From assembly GCA_963832945.1 (NCBI GenBank), contig CAWHVV010000004.1, positions 124,001 through 188,000 on the forward strand: a stretch of 64,000 bases of DNA, written 5' to 3'. A model generated the notes under the pieces. It worked only from the letters and a program-made list of their open reading frames with translations, ran no database searches and was not told where the DNA came from. Every line of letters begins with the position of its first letter. The stretch's first letter is position 1. Position numbers and translations under genes: made by a program. Shown here piece by piece: positions 1-8,197 of this stretch. Source of the DNA: JAFEDN01 sp963832945. Lineage in GTDB: Bacteria > Pseudomonadota > Gammaproteobacteria > Coxiellales > Coxiellaceae.

Positions 1-2
1 TG

Positions 3-917
3 CGCAGAAAAAAGATTTGCAAAGATTTCACACTAAATGGAAATTTGTTTTTTGAAGAATATTTTCATATCCCCAATGCCATTAAATTAATGCCTAATTA
101 TAAAGATATTGGCGAAACAACTTTTACGCTGCAATTCGATCTGACTTCGATGGATGAAACGCAGCAGGAAACAATAGCAGAGATTATGCGTAAAGTGATA
201 GTCGATACTGAAATAACTAACTTGCAGGGCATACTGAACATCGATCTTACTGGTCAAATTAGTCATCAGCAATTTAAGCAAATTCGTCTTCAATTGGAAA
301 AAGAATTTAAAACAATTCCTAAAGTTAAAAAATATTCATCCGGTAATAATGAATTTCATTATTTTAATCCCAGTCAAATTTACTGGAAACCCAAAAAGCT
401 TAAAAAACAAAAAGCTTTTGAAGAGAAAACGGAAGAAAAAAGAACCATCACCCACTTGTTTGTGCCAACGCCTATTTTTTTTGGTGAGACGTTTGGCGCT
501 TTTGACCCGCGCGATTCCGGCTGTCTGATTAAACCCTTGCCCGGTGGTCCGCCTAATACTTTTATAACCATGCACCCGGCGTTACGAGAAAAACTCAGGG
601 AGAACAAATATGAAGAAGAGATCGAATGGTTCACTGAATCTTATGATCAAACAATCCATAAGCCGCCAAAAATTATGAAAGCTCACGAAGAAGTGAGCGC
701 TGATGGAAGCATTCCAATTTTAAAACTCCGCTTTAAAGAAAGCAGCGAAAGTCGCGCAACCTGTAATCAATGGGGGCAAGTCAAACAGCAGGGAAAAACT
801 TTTACTTTATATATAGTCGATGAGTATTACGATAAATTGCACAAGCGCACAATTCACGCCGGCGCTACTGCTCATCGAATAGCGGAAAAACAGCAAAGGC
901 TTGACTTTACTCTTTAA
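3..917 (+). CDS. Hypothetical protein, 5' end outside the window
   Basis: I do not recognise this protein. The frame stays open to the left edge without a stop, so the gene probably starts upstream. A TTG at 45 is the first possible start inside the window, but no good ribosome binding site precedes it. The visible part (about 300 residues) is hydrophilic and lysine/glutamate rich, with no signal peptide or membrane segment. A central stretch around residues 145-185 (FGAFDPRDSG, then LPGGPPNTF) is the least charged and looks like the folded core. The protein ends with a basic, amphipathic tail. It is followed 35 bases later by the convergent vapC gene, so it is the last gene of its unit. Confidence 0.6.
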   Translation, partial: RRKKICKDFTLNGNLFFEEYFHIPNAIKLMPNYKDIGETTFTLQFDLTSMDETQQETIAEIMRKVIVDTEITNLQGILNIDLTGQISHQQFKQIRLQLEKEFKTIPKVKKYSSGNNEFHYFNPSQIYWKPKKLKKQKAFEEKTEEKRTITHLFVPTPIFFGETFGAFDPRDSGCLIKPLPGGPPNTFITMHPALREKLRENKYEEEIEWFTESYDQTIHKPPKIMKAHEEVSADGSIPILKLRFKESSESRATCNQWGQVKQQGKTFTLYIVDEYYDKLHKRTIHAGATAHRIAEKQQRLDFTL

Positions 918-951
918 AATATCGCTTTGCGTTTAAGACGACGAGTGATCC

Positions 952-1356
952 CTAATTCCGGTGTAATTTTAAAGATGGGGCAACAGCGGAAATTTTATTG
1001 AAATCTTCATCATTGTGAAACAGGATTAAATCATTTTCAATGGCTATTTGGGCAATAAAACAATCAATCGTACTGCGGATGGTAATCCCTTTGCGACGAC
1101 AGTCAAAATAGATTTTGGCGGCGGATTGATAACTGACAATATCATCTTTTAGGTGATAAAATCGCTGAGTTCCTAAATAATCTACCAGATAATTAAAATC
1201 GGATTTTGAAGCGGCTCCCTGTAATATTTCTTGATAAATTACTCCAGTAATACCAAAGGGTATTTCATCATCTAGCAATGTTGTGAAATATTTTGTCGTA
1301 GGATTGTTTTTATCCCGTAGATAATCAATCCAAACAGAAGTATCAATTAAAAACAT
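952..1356 (-). CDS. vapC: VapC-type PIN-domain toxin ribonuclease
   Basis: This is a 134-residue PIN-domain protein of the size usual for VapC toxins, which are metal-dependent RNases that cut tRNA or rRNA when not bound by antitoxin. The N-terminus MFLIDTSVWIDYLRD carries the first conserved Asp. A glutamate follows in IYQEILQG, and the later acidic residues lie in STIDCFIAQIA and HNDEDFNKI, giving the expected D-E-D-D set. The ATG follows the stop codon of the antitoxin gene directly, so the two are co-transcribed and translationally coupled. The order antitoxin then toxin is standard for vapBC. Confidence 0.9.
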   Translation of the reverse strand: MFLIDTSVWIDYLRDKNNPTTKYFTTLLDDEIPFGITGVIYQEILQGAASKSDFNYLVDYLGTQRFYHLKDDIVSYQSAAKIYFDCRRKGITIRSTIDCFIAQIAIENDLILFHNDEDFNKISAVAPSLKLHRN

Positions 1357-1563
1357 CTATTCGGCCTTTTCTTTGCGCAGCGATTTATAATTATAATCTT
1401 CACGTAACTTAACTTTTCCACGTAAAACGCGCACATCGCGCCGCTTATGATTGGCGATAAATTCACGCAGCGCTAAATCAATAAGTTCCCGTTTGGTGGA
1501 CACCTGAGCATAATGAAATGCTTCTTTAACTAACTCATCATTAAGGACAATATTAGTACGCAT
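1357..1563 (-). CDS. vapB: VapB-type ribbon-helix-helix antitoxin
   Basis: This small protein (68 residues from the chosen ATG) starts MRTNIVLNDELV, the beta strand and first helix of a ribbon-helix-helix DNA-binding fold. STKRELIDLALREF follows as the dimerising helix. The basic, acidic-ended tail is the part that usually blocks the PIN toxin. A GTG two codons upstream (1569) is possible, but an AGGAGG lies seven bases from the ATG at 1563, so the ATG is preferred. Antitoxins of this type repress their own operon, and a perfect palindrome sits just upstream. Confidence 0.88.
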   Translation of the reverse strand: MRTNIVLNDELVKEAFHYAQVSTKRELIDLALREFIANHKRRDVRVLRGKVKLREDYNYKSLRKEKAE

Positions 1564-1579
1564 AAACACACCTCCTAAA

Positions 1580-1595
1580 GTGTATTATAATACAC
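1580..1595. promoter_or_regulatory. Candidate VapB operator, perfect 16-bp palindrome
   Basis: GTGTATTATAATACAC is a perfect palindrome lying directly upstream of the vapB ribosome binding site. Its centre resembles a -10 box on either strand. VapB dimers bind such palindromes, so it is the obvious autoregulatory site; binding is inferred, the palindrome is seen. Confidence 0.6.
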
Positions 1596-1747
1596 ATAAA
1601 TAGAGAAAATTAACAGAGCGAAGTGTGTTCGGTTCAGGGCTGTCCCGAGTTTTATTATATTTTAATCATTGTCATGTGTATGTGAAAATATGTGGAGAGA
1701 TAACTAATCCCCCTCCGCGTTTGCTCTATGAGATCTGGCTCTTACTT

Positions 1748-2911
1748 TTATTCTGTGATCGGCATTGAGCCTTCGTTTAAGATGTCTAAATAATCCTGAT
1801 AAACATAGAGTTTATTTCGGGATTTTCCAGTGGCTTCTTTTATAATATTTAAATCTAATAAATGATGTAAAGATTTGTTAGTTGTCGGTAGGGAAATATT
1901 GCATTGTTGAGCTACTTTTTTAGCACTGCTGATAGGAAATTTTTGTAAAAATTGATAGATAGCCAGGGTAGAGACAGAGGCTTTACCAAAGTTTGCTATT
2001 TTTTGTCGATGGTCAGCAAATAATTTTAAAATGGATTGAGCAGCGGCAACGGCTTGATGAGCGGTTTCTATGACGCCTTTAAGAAAAAATTGTAGCCATT
2101 CTTCCCAGTCACCGGTTTCACGTACTAACTGCAAATGATCATAGTAAAGTTGCCTGTTTGTCTTGAAATATAGACTTAAGTAAAGAAGCGGTTTTTCTAA
2201 AATACCTTCTACGCATAAAATGAAAGTGATTAATAATCGCCCTAATCTTCCATTGCCGTCTAAAAAGGGATGGATAGTCTCAAACTGAACATGAGCTAAA
2301 GCTGCTTTAATTAGCACGGGCAATTGCACGGTTTCGTCGTGCAAAAAATTCTCTAAATTGCCTAATAAATCATTTAATTGTTCGTGGGGAGGAGGCACAA
2401 ATCGGGCATTGCCCGGCCGTGTTCCGCCAATCCAATTTTGGGAACGGCGAAATTCTCCGGGTTGCTTAATACTACCGCGTCCATTTTTCAATAAAACTTC
2501 GTGCATTTCACGTATGAGACGCAATGAAAGTGGAAAGCCGTCTTTGAGCCTCTGTAACCCATGTTCCATAGCCGCCACGTAGTTAGAGACTTCGATGACA
2601 TCCTGAGTACCCATTTCATCTTGATTTTCAAACTGTAATAAATCAGATAATGAAGATTGTGTCCCCTCAATTTGGGAGGATAGTACAGCTTCTTTCCTAA
2701 TGTACATATAAAGGAATAAGGAAGGATCTGGCAAGGTCACGCTTAATCCATCCAGCCTTCCAATGGCAACATTAGCTTTTTCTAATAATAGGCTCAACTT
2801 TTCTATCCGGATCGGAGGCGTTGGGGGCAAGGGATTGGGAATGTAAGCCTGATAGGTTTCGCCTGCAACAGAGCATTTTATATGCTTTCCAATTCGGTCT
2901 GGATATTTCAT
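1748..2911 (-). CDS. Fic family protein, class II, with C-terminal winged helix
   Basis: Fic enzymes transfer AMP or another phosphate-linked group from a nucleotide to a hydroxyl side chain of a target protein. The full motif HPFLDGNGRLGR is present at residues 214-225 with the catalytic His214. The inhibitory motif S-x-x-x-E-G is at residues 78-83 (SSQIEG), before the Fic core, which marks a class II self-inhibited Fic. An N-terminal Fic_N region precedes it (residues 1-95). The last 80 residues form a winged-helix segment, as in the common chromosomal Fic family. The length (387) is normal. It stands alone and is transcribed away from the ABC operon. Whether it acts inside the cell or is exported is not shown by the sequence. 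Confidence 0.88.
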   Translation of the reverse strand: MKYPDRIGKHIKCSVAGETYQAYIPNPLPPTPPIRIEKLSLLLEKANVAIGRLDGLSVTLPDPSLFLYMYIRKEAVLSSQIEGTQSSLSDLLQFENQDEMGTQDVIEVSNYVAAMEHGLQRLKDGFPLSLRLIREMHEVLLKNGRGSIKQPGEFRRSQNWIGGTRPGNARFVPPPHEQLNDLLGNLENFLHDETVQLPVLIKAALAHVQFETIHPFLDGNGRLGRLLITFILCVEGILEKPLLYLSLYFKTNRQLYYDHLQLVRETGDWEEWLQFFLKGVIETAHQAVAAAQSILKLFADHRQKIANFGKASVSTLAIYQFLQKFPISSAKKVAQQCNISLPTTNKSLHHLLDLNIIKEATGKSRNKLYVYQDYLDILNEGSMPITE

Positions 2912-3067
2912 TGGCTTCCTTAATAAAAAAATTAGATATTTTCTTTATTAGTGGGAAGCTTATCTAAAGTTTTCTTAATTAGCAAGTTATTATAATAAAC
3001 TAAAAGAGCTTTCCTTTAATTAGTGTTGGAGCGATAATAATATAACTTAAATGGACAAGGCTGATAC

Positions 3068-3113
3068 TTGCAAGCTATCAGAAACTAGTGTACTATATCG
3101 CTACTACACTAGT
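3068..3113 (+). promoter_or_regulatory. Promoter with overlapping operator of the ABC/GntR operon
   Basis: A -35 box TTGCAA (3068-3073) is separated by 17 bases from a -10 box TACTAT (3091-3096). A perfect inverted repeat, ACTAGTGTA (3084-3092) and TACACTAGT (3105-3113), brackets the -10 box. The operon encodes a YtrA-type GntR repressor, and repressors of this group bind such repeats over their own promoter, so negative autoregulation is the likely mode. The repeat and spacing are seen; the binding is inferred. Confidence 0.65.
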
Positions 3114-3127
3114 ATAGGAAAACATTA

Positions 3128-3994
3128 ATGAACGGCAATGGTATTGATCTGCAGAAAATTGAGTTTGGTTATAAGGCATCCGGGTTGTTATTTCAGGAAT
3201 TATCGCTGACCCTTCTTCCTGGGCAGATTATTGGTCTGTTTGGTAAAAATGGTGCGGGAAAGACCTCTCTTCTAAAGTTATTGGCTGGTCTTGTTTTTCC
3301 ACAAAAGGGACAATGCCGAGTCTTCGGGCAGGAACCTTCCCGTCGATTACCGGATTTTTTAGCCGATATCTATTATGTCCCGGAAGATTTTTATGTGCCG
3401 GAAATAACTGCTGCCAAATTTGAATACCTGTCTGCTCCCTTTTATCCAAAATTTAATAGCCAGAATTTTCAGGAAAATTTAACTGCATTTGAATTACCTC
3501 GTGATAAGCTGCTCTCCAGTCTTTCTTATGGGCAACGAAAAAAATTTCTCATTGCTTTTGCATTGGCCACGCATACCCGCGTGCTTCTACTGGATGAACC
3601 CAGCCATCACCTGGATATTCCCAGTAAAAGTCAATTCAGGAAATTGCTGGCTTCTGTAATTACTGAAGAAAAAATTTTTATTATTTCAACTCATCAAGTT
3701 AAAGATATGGAAAATTTAATCGATCGGATAATTTTTTTGGATAAAGGAAGAATTATTTTTCATGAAGATGTCGATACCATTGGGCGCCGCCTCGTGTTTG
3801 AGAAATGTCAAAATCTTGCCGACATTCCTCAGCCACTTTACGTCAGTCAGGATTTGGGCGGCTATTGCATTATCAATAAAAATGAACAGGGTCTCGAAAA
3901 CCAGATTGATATCGAAGTTCTTTTTAACGCCATTCTAACCGATCCAGAAAAAATAAATTCCGTATTTACCCCAGAGGTCAATCATGAGCAATAA
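3128..3994 (+). CDS. ABC transporter ATP-binding protein
   Basis: This is the ATPase subunit of an ABC-2 type exporter (288 residues). The Walker A motif GKNGAGKTS is near residue 40, the signature LSYGQRKKF near 135, and the Walker B stretch LLLDEPSHHLD near 155. The H-loop (ISTHQ) follows near 185. The C-terminal 70 residues are an accessory region. It overlaps the permease gene by 11 bases, and the GntR-type regulator follows, an arrangement known from ytr-like operons that respond to cell-envelope stress or antibiotics. The substrate cannot be read from the sequence. Confidence 0.9.
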   Translation: MNGNGIDLQKIEFGYKASGLLFQELSLTLLPGQIIGLFGKNGAGKTSLLKLLAGLVFPQKGQCRVFGQEPSRRLPDFLADIYYVPEDFYVPEITAAKFEYLSAPFYPKFNSQNFQENLTAFELPRDKLLSSLSYGQRKKFLIAFALATHTRVLLLDEPSHHLDIPSKSQFRKLLASVITEEKIFIISTHQVKDMENLIDRIIFLDKGRIIFHEDVDTIGRRLVFEKCQNLADIPQPLYVSQDLGGYCIINKNEQGLENQIDIEVLFNAILTDPEKINSVFTPEVNHEQ

Positions 3995-4709
3995 TCAGAA
4001 TTTCACTTTACGTCGTTTGGGATTGCTTATTCGCAACGATGTGGTTACTCATTCGCGGATGATAATCATTACGTTTGCAACTATCTTTGCAGTACTTTTA
4101 ATTTTTTGGCTGATTTTTTCCCCGCATATTATTCTTCCCAATAATAATCCTGTCGCATACGCCTGGATTTTATTTGCCGGAGGATTATGGCTGACCAGTT
4201 ATTCGTTCAAAGAATTGCATCATCCCCAACGAAGTTATCATTTCTTGACCCTGCCTGCTTCACAACTGGAAAAAGTATTCAGCCGGCTATTATTGACGAC
4301 GCTGATATATATGGCAGCCACTTTGATACTTTATAGTTTATTTTATTTTGTGGTGTCAGTCATTTTATTTATAAAAACCGGAGTTTTTCAGTGGTTGTTT
4401 TTCCCTTTACAGAAAAATGTTATGCGCTGGATAGGTGAATATCTCGTCCTCCAATCGATAATTTTCCTGGGAGCCGTTTATTTCAGGAAGCATGCCGTGA
4501 TTAAAACGGTGGCCTGGGTGGTCCTGTTTTCGATAGTACTATTCCTCTATATTATTATGCTTGATTACTTTTTTCCTATCGGGATTTTCAGCTTGTATAA
4601 CCACGTATTATTCCTGCAAAATATCCTGCATTTCGCAGTATATGTGTTATTGCCGGTCTACTGTTGGATTCTGGCCTACATCCGTTTCACTGAAAGCGAG
4701 AATTTTTAA
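3984..4709 (+). CDS. ABC-2 type transporter permease
   Basis: A 241-residue integral membrane protein with about six hydrophobic segments (roughly residues 27-47, 55-70, 100-125, 150-165, 173-195, 207-235) and a basic N-terminus facing the cytoplasm. It carries no recognised catalytic motif. Its start overlaps the end of the ATPase gene, and its stop overlaps the start of the regulator gene (TAATG), so the three are translationally coupled. The family assignment rests on topology and on the operon; it pairs with the ATPase to form one exporter. Confidence 0.82.
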   Translation: MSNNQNFTLRRLGLLIRNDVVTHSRMIIITFATIFAVLLIFWLIFSPHIILPNNNPVAYAWILFAGGLWLTSYSFKELHHPQRSYHFLTLPASQLEKVFSRLLLTTLIYMAATLILYSLFYFVVSVILFIKTGVFQWLFFPLQKNVMRWIGEYLVLQSIIFLGAVYFRKHAVIKTVAWVVLFSIVLFLYIIMLDYFFPIGIFSLYNHVLFLQNILHFAVYVLLPVYCWILAYIRFTESENF

Positions 4710-5071
4710 TGCAGTTTCTGACTAACCAGGCGATTTATTTACAAATAGCAGACTTTATTTGCGAGAAAATTTTGCAAAATGTTTGGGCGCCACAGCAAAA
4801 AATTCCTTCTATCCGGGAACTGGCAGTACAAATCGAAGTGAATCCCAATACCGTGGCTAAAACTTATAGTTTTCTGGAATCTATGAAAATTATCGCCAAA
4901 GAACGCGGCATTGGCTATTTTGTCGATATTCAGGCCCAGAAAAATATTTTAAAAATTAAGCGGGAATTGTTTTATCAACAGGAACTGCCGTTATTTTTGA
5001 AAAAAATGGCTTTATTAAAAATTAGTTTTAAAGAGCTGCAGAGTTTACTTAAAAAATCGGAGGGTTTATGA
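4709..5071 (+). CDS. GntR family transcriptional regulator, YtrA type
   Basis: The 120-residue protein has the GntR winged helix at residues 5-70: IYLQIADFICEKI, then IPSIRELAVQIEVNPNTV with the recognition helix, then a wing ending in GIGYFVD. Only a short helical tail of about 45 residues follows. This is the hallmark of the YtrA subfamily, which lacks a large effector domain and usually lies beside the ABC transporter it controls. The inverted repeat over the operon promoter is its likely target. Its stop overlaps the ATG of the next small gene by four bases. Confidence 0.88.
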   Translation: MQFLTNQAIYLQIADFICEKILQNVWAPQQKIPSIRELAVQIEVNPNTVAKTYSFLESMKIIAKERGIGYFVDIQAQKNILKIKRELFYQQELPLFLKKMALLKISFKELQSLLKKSEGL

Positions 5072-5309
5072 AAAAAAGTAATAAAATTTTATTAAGCACG
5101 GCTGTCGCTATATTCGTCGCCATCCCGGTATTTGCGGGGATTTCGACCATGACTGCGCGAGCGGATGCTAAAAAAATGCAATCGAACGCTGCAATCAAAA
5201 AAGCGAACTCAGCGGTCAGGTCAAGGGCGCTGTATCCATCAGTTATTCCGGCACAGTAAAAACCCAAAATCTCGTTACTAGCGGCACAGCTAAAGTAACG
5301 GCGCCTTGA
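5068..5309 (+). pseudogene. Small secreted protein, frame broken at an A6 run
   Basis: The first frame encodes 63 residues starting with a clear signal peptide (MKKSNKILLSTAVAIFVAIP, cleavage near FAG). After the A6 run at 5197-5202 this frame ends at 5259 in unlikely sequence. A -1 shift there continues SELSGQVKGAVSISYSG and runs on to a stop at 5307-5309, giving a periplasmic protein of about 80 residues rich in Ser, Thr, Val and Gly. One lost A (A7 to A6) explains it; ribosomal or polymerase slippage on the A run is the alternative. The start overlaps the GntR stop (ATGA), so it belongs to the ABC operon. I do not recognise the family. Confidence 0.55.
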
Positions 5310-5346
5310 ATTAATGTATACTCAATGGGTATTAAGGATGATCCAG

Positions 5347-6387
5347 GTGAAAAACAAATCACGATTTATAAAATTTAAAAAAATTTTAGTCAGGAATTTT
5401 TTATTATTGCTATTAGTATTCCCATTCTCTGGAAAGGCGTCATTTGCCGTGTATATCCAGCCAGAATCGGTGACACCTATTTCAAAGCAGCGGTCTGTGA
5501 AAAAGGCAGTCAACACCACTGATGAGTCGCCAGCTAAAATCCAGGAAGCGAATTTTTTCCCGCCACAACGGTTTCTGTTTCCTGGCACTAAACCGGAGAG
5601 CACAGCATCACCGCCGCGTTTGATGCCCAGTCAACCGTTCCCGGCTTTAACCTATGCGAATTATGCGCTTGCGCCGCTCAAGCTGGTTTGGGGTGGAATT
5701 GGATTAAGAATAATTCCAACCGGTACAAAAATGGCGCCGAATGGAGTGGGATATGACCCTCTTTTTACCGTGGATATTGAACTAAATATTTATCTTTCCA
5801 AAAGCCGGGATATTTATTTATTCACACAATCCCGATTTTGGGCTCAAAAAAGTGGCAAAGGAGTCACAAACCCACATCAAGGCAGTTTGGATTTCAGTAA
5901 ACGTCAATATGATCTGAGTGGTGGTTTTGCCTGGGATTATTGGAAAAATTTGGAGGCAAGGATTTTTGCTTATAGCTATAACAACTTAAATAGAGGAGAC
6001 TCTTACTCCTCGCCATCTGGATATAAAGATGGCGTGGGCCTTTCTAATCGATTTTATTATCACGGGACCAACTTTTTTGGGGCAGGTTACCTACCCTCCA
6101 AAAATTTAATTGGGAATAATGGCAAGAAGTTCAAACCGAGCTGGTTTATGGAAAATTCTATTGCAATACCCATTCATGACCCACGTTATAAAGTCTACTG
6201 TGGTTCTAGCCTTATCGGGGAGCGATCCGGCAAAGCGCGACTTTTTTACAATGATATCGGTGTCGGTGCTGCTTTTTTTTCAAAAATTCCTGCACTGGAG
6301 TTTAGAACAGGCGCGGAAATTACAACTGATTTTATAGCTAATAAAACTTTAGGATTTTATTACTTAGGCGCATTTCTGTCATTCTAA
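5347..6387 (+). CDS. Probable outer-membrane beta-barrel protein
   Basis: I prefer the GTG at 5347, because AAGGA lies about nine bases upstream; the ATGs at 5314 and 5338 have no properly spaced site. The N-terminus is basic, then FLLLLLVFPFSGKASFA forms a signal peptide. A proline/serine-rich linker to about residue 100 is followed by alternating polar/aromatic strands (for example SRDIYLFTQSRFWAQ and LEARIFAYSYNNLN), and the chain ends in GFYYLGAFLSF, a typical terminal strand of an outer-membrane barrel. No specific family was recognised. The gene ends only two bases before the convergent trp/aroF operon. Confidence 0.7.
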   Translation: MKNKSRFIKFKKILVRNFLLLLLVFPFSGKASFAVYIQPESVTPISKQRSVKKAVNTTDESPAKIQEANFFPPQRFLFPGTKPESTASPPRLMPSQPFPALTYANYALAPLKLVWGGIGLRIIPTGTKMAPNGVGYDPLFTVDIELNIYLSKSRDIYLFTQSRFWAQKSGKGVTNPHQGSLDFSKRQYDLSGGFAWDYWKNLEARIFAYSYNNLNRGDSYSSPSGYKDGVGLSNRFYYHGTNFFGAGYLPSKNLIGNNGKKFKPSWFMENSIAIPIHDPRYKVYCGSSLIGERSGKARLFYNDIGVGAAFFSKIPALEFRTGAEITTDFIANKTLGFYYLGAFLSF

Positions 6388-6389
6388 CA

Positions 6390-7403
6390 TTAATTGTTGT
6401 TGATCGCCTGTCTGATTCGGTGCGCGACAGTCATCATTTCGGCGAAGGTTTGAGGAGAAATTGTTTGTTTGGAATCGGATAGGGCGAGGTCGGGGTGAGG
6501 ATGGACTTCTACCATTATCCCGTCGCAGCCTGCGGCTATGGCCGCATAAACCATTGATGGAACTATACTGCGCAGACCGACACCGTGACTGGGATCGATA
6601 ACCACTGGTAAATGGCTCAATTCCTGCAAAATAGGAGCCGCCGCGATATCGAGCGTATTTCGTGCGTAAGTTTCAAAAGTGCGAATGCCGCGTTCGCACA
6701 AAATCACATTGGGATTGCCGGCCTGTAATATATATTCGGCGGCCATTAAAAAATCCATATATGTAGCCGACATCCCTCGCTTGAGCAACACCGGTTTTCC
6801 CGCTTTCCCCACCTGTTTCAGTAAGCTGAAATTCTGCATGTTGCGCGCGCCGATTTGCAAAATATCCACGTACTTCGCCACCAGGTCAATCTCCTGAGTG
6901 TCCATCACTTCCGAAACACACAGTAAATGATGGTCTTTTGCGGCGGCCTGCATATAACGCAGGCCGGTTTCGCCAAGGCCCTGGAAGTCGTACGGAGAAG
7001 TGCGCGGTTTAAATGCGCCGCCGCGCAAAACATTAGCCCCCGAAGCCGCCACTAAAGCAGCGGTTTGTTGAATCTGTTCTTCGGATTCAATGGAGCAGGG
7101 TCCCGCCATCACCGTTAATATGTCACCGCCAATAGAATGATTTTTAAAATGTATGACAGTGCGTTCTTTCTGGAATTCACGGCTGGCTAATTTAAATTTT
7201 TGAGTCAAAGGCAATATTTTTTCGACGCAGGAAAATGTCCTGAATTGATTTAAATCAGTATTGGCATCCATGCCGTTGACGATGGCGATATAATAACGGC
7301 CATTTTCTTCGCGTGGTACGCCCTGTAAACTCATCCACGCGAGTTTAGCCAGTAAGGCGTCCACCTGTTTTTGAGTGGTGTTTGCTTCTAATACCAGGAT
7401 CAT
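6390..7403 (-). CDS. aroF: 3-deoxy-7-phosphoheptulonate synthase (DAHP synthase), type I-beta
   Basis: This enzyme condenses phosphoenolpyruvate and erythrose 4-phosphate to DAHP, the first step of the shikimate pathway. The 337 residues comprise an N-terminal ferredoxin-like regulatory domain (about 1-75, MILVLEANTTQKQVDALL) and a TIM barrel with MAGPCSIESEEQI near residue 95, LRGGAFKPRTSPYDFQG near 125, and a C-terminal VIDPSHGVG that carries metal and substrate ligands. This is the Thermotoga/Bacillus-like I-beta form, not the enterobacterial AroFGH form. Its start overlaps the trpA stop (ATGA), so it is the last gene of the trp operon and links carbon entry to tryptophan synthesis. The symbol follows common use for this class. 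Confidence 0.92.
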   Translation of the reverse strand: MILVLEANTTQKQVDALLAKLAWMSLQGVPREENGRYYIAIVNGMDANTDLNQFRTFSCVEKILPLTQKFKLASREFQKERTVIHFKNHSIGGDILTVMAGPCSIESEEQIQQTAALVAASGANVLRGGAFKPRTSPYDFQGLGETGLRYMQAAAKDHHLLCVSEVMDTQEIDLVAKYVDILQIGARNMQNFSLLKQVGKAGKPVLLKRGMSATYMDFLMAAEYILQAGNPNVILCERGIRTFETYARNTLDIAAAPILQELSHLPVVIDPSHGVGLRSIVPSMVYAAIAAGCDGIMVEVHPHPDLALSDSKQTISPQTFAEMMTVAHRIRQAINNN

Positions 7404-8197
7404 GAGTTGATTACCTCGCTTCGGATTAATGGATTAACGCTTTGCGTGAAACGGCTTAATTCATCATTGTGTATGCCATCTTCCAGTGCTTTGACAAACA
7501 ATGAACCAATGACCACGCCATCGGCGTGTTCTAAAACTTTTTGTGCGGTTAAACGATCGGCTATGCCAAATCCAGCTACCACCGGCAAATGCACTAAAGA
7601 TTTAAGCGAGGATATTTTTGCCGCGAAACTGTCAGGCAAATCAGAGCGTATGCCAGTGGTTCCTTTCCTGCAGGCATAATATAAAAATCCTTCTGCATAT
7701 TGAGTGATATGACGAATACGCGCGGGTGGGGTAGACGGTGTAATCACCTGAATCGGCGCAAGGTGATTCCGCAGACATTGCTCGTGAAACATAGCCGATT
7801 CTTCAACCGGGCAATCAACAATTAATACGCCATCCATTCCCACAGCACCGGCGTCATGAAAAAAATCGGAGTTAACCACCGCTAAAAGGGGATTTAAATA
7901 ACTAAATAAAATCAGCGGAATTGGGCTGTTTTTTCGAATGTTTTCGGCGAGCCACAACACGTCTTTTAGATTTGTGCCGAAGGTCAGAGCGCGTTGAGAG
8001 GCTCTTTGAATGACCGGACCGTCGGCTATAGGGTCTGAAAACGGCACGCCGATTTCCAACATATTGATTCCGCCTTCAATTAAAGCTAAAGCAGCATCCA
8101 AAGATCGTTTAATGCCACCGTCGCCGGCAGTTAAATAGCCGATAAATGCTTTCCCCTTTGAAAACGTATCCTGAATGCGTTTTATACCGTTCATCAT
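7400..8197 (-). CDS. trpA: Tryptophan synthase alpha subunit
   Basis: The alpha subunit cleaves indole-3-glycerol phosphate to indole and glyceraldehyde 3-phosphate, and passes indole to TrpB. The 265 residues include FIGYLTAGDGG near residue 18, LEIGVPFSDPIADGPVIQ near 47 with the catalytic Glu and the conserved Asp, DGVLIVDCPVEE near 125 and GFGIADR near 215. The length matches the family. It overlaps both neighbours (trpB upstream, aroF downstream) by four bases each, which indicates translational coupling. Confidence 0.96.
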   Translation of the reverse strand: MMNGIKRIQDTFSKGKAFIGYLTAGDGGIKRSLDAALALIEGGINMLEIGVPFSDPIADGPVIQRASQRALTFGTNLKDVLWLAENIRKNSPIPLILFSYLNPLLAVVNSDFFHDAGAVGMDGVLIVDCPVEESAMFHEQCLRNHLAPIQVITPSTPPARIRHITQYAEGFLYYACRKGTTGIRSDLPDSFAAKISSLKSLVHLPVVAGFGIADRLTAQKVLEHADGVVIGSLFVKALEDGIHNDELSRFTQSVNPLIRSEVINS

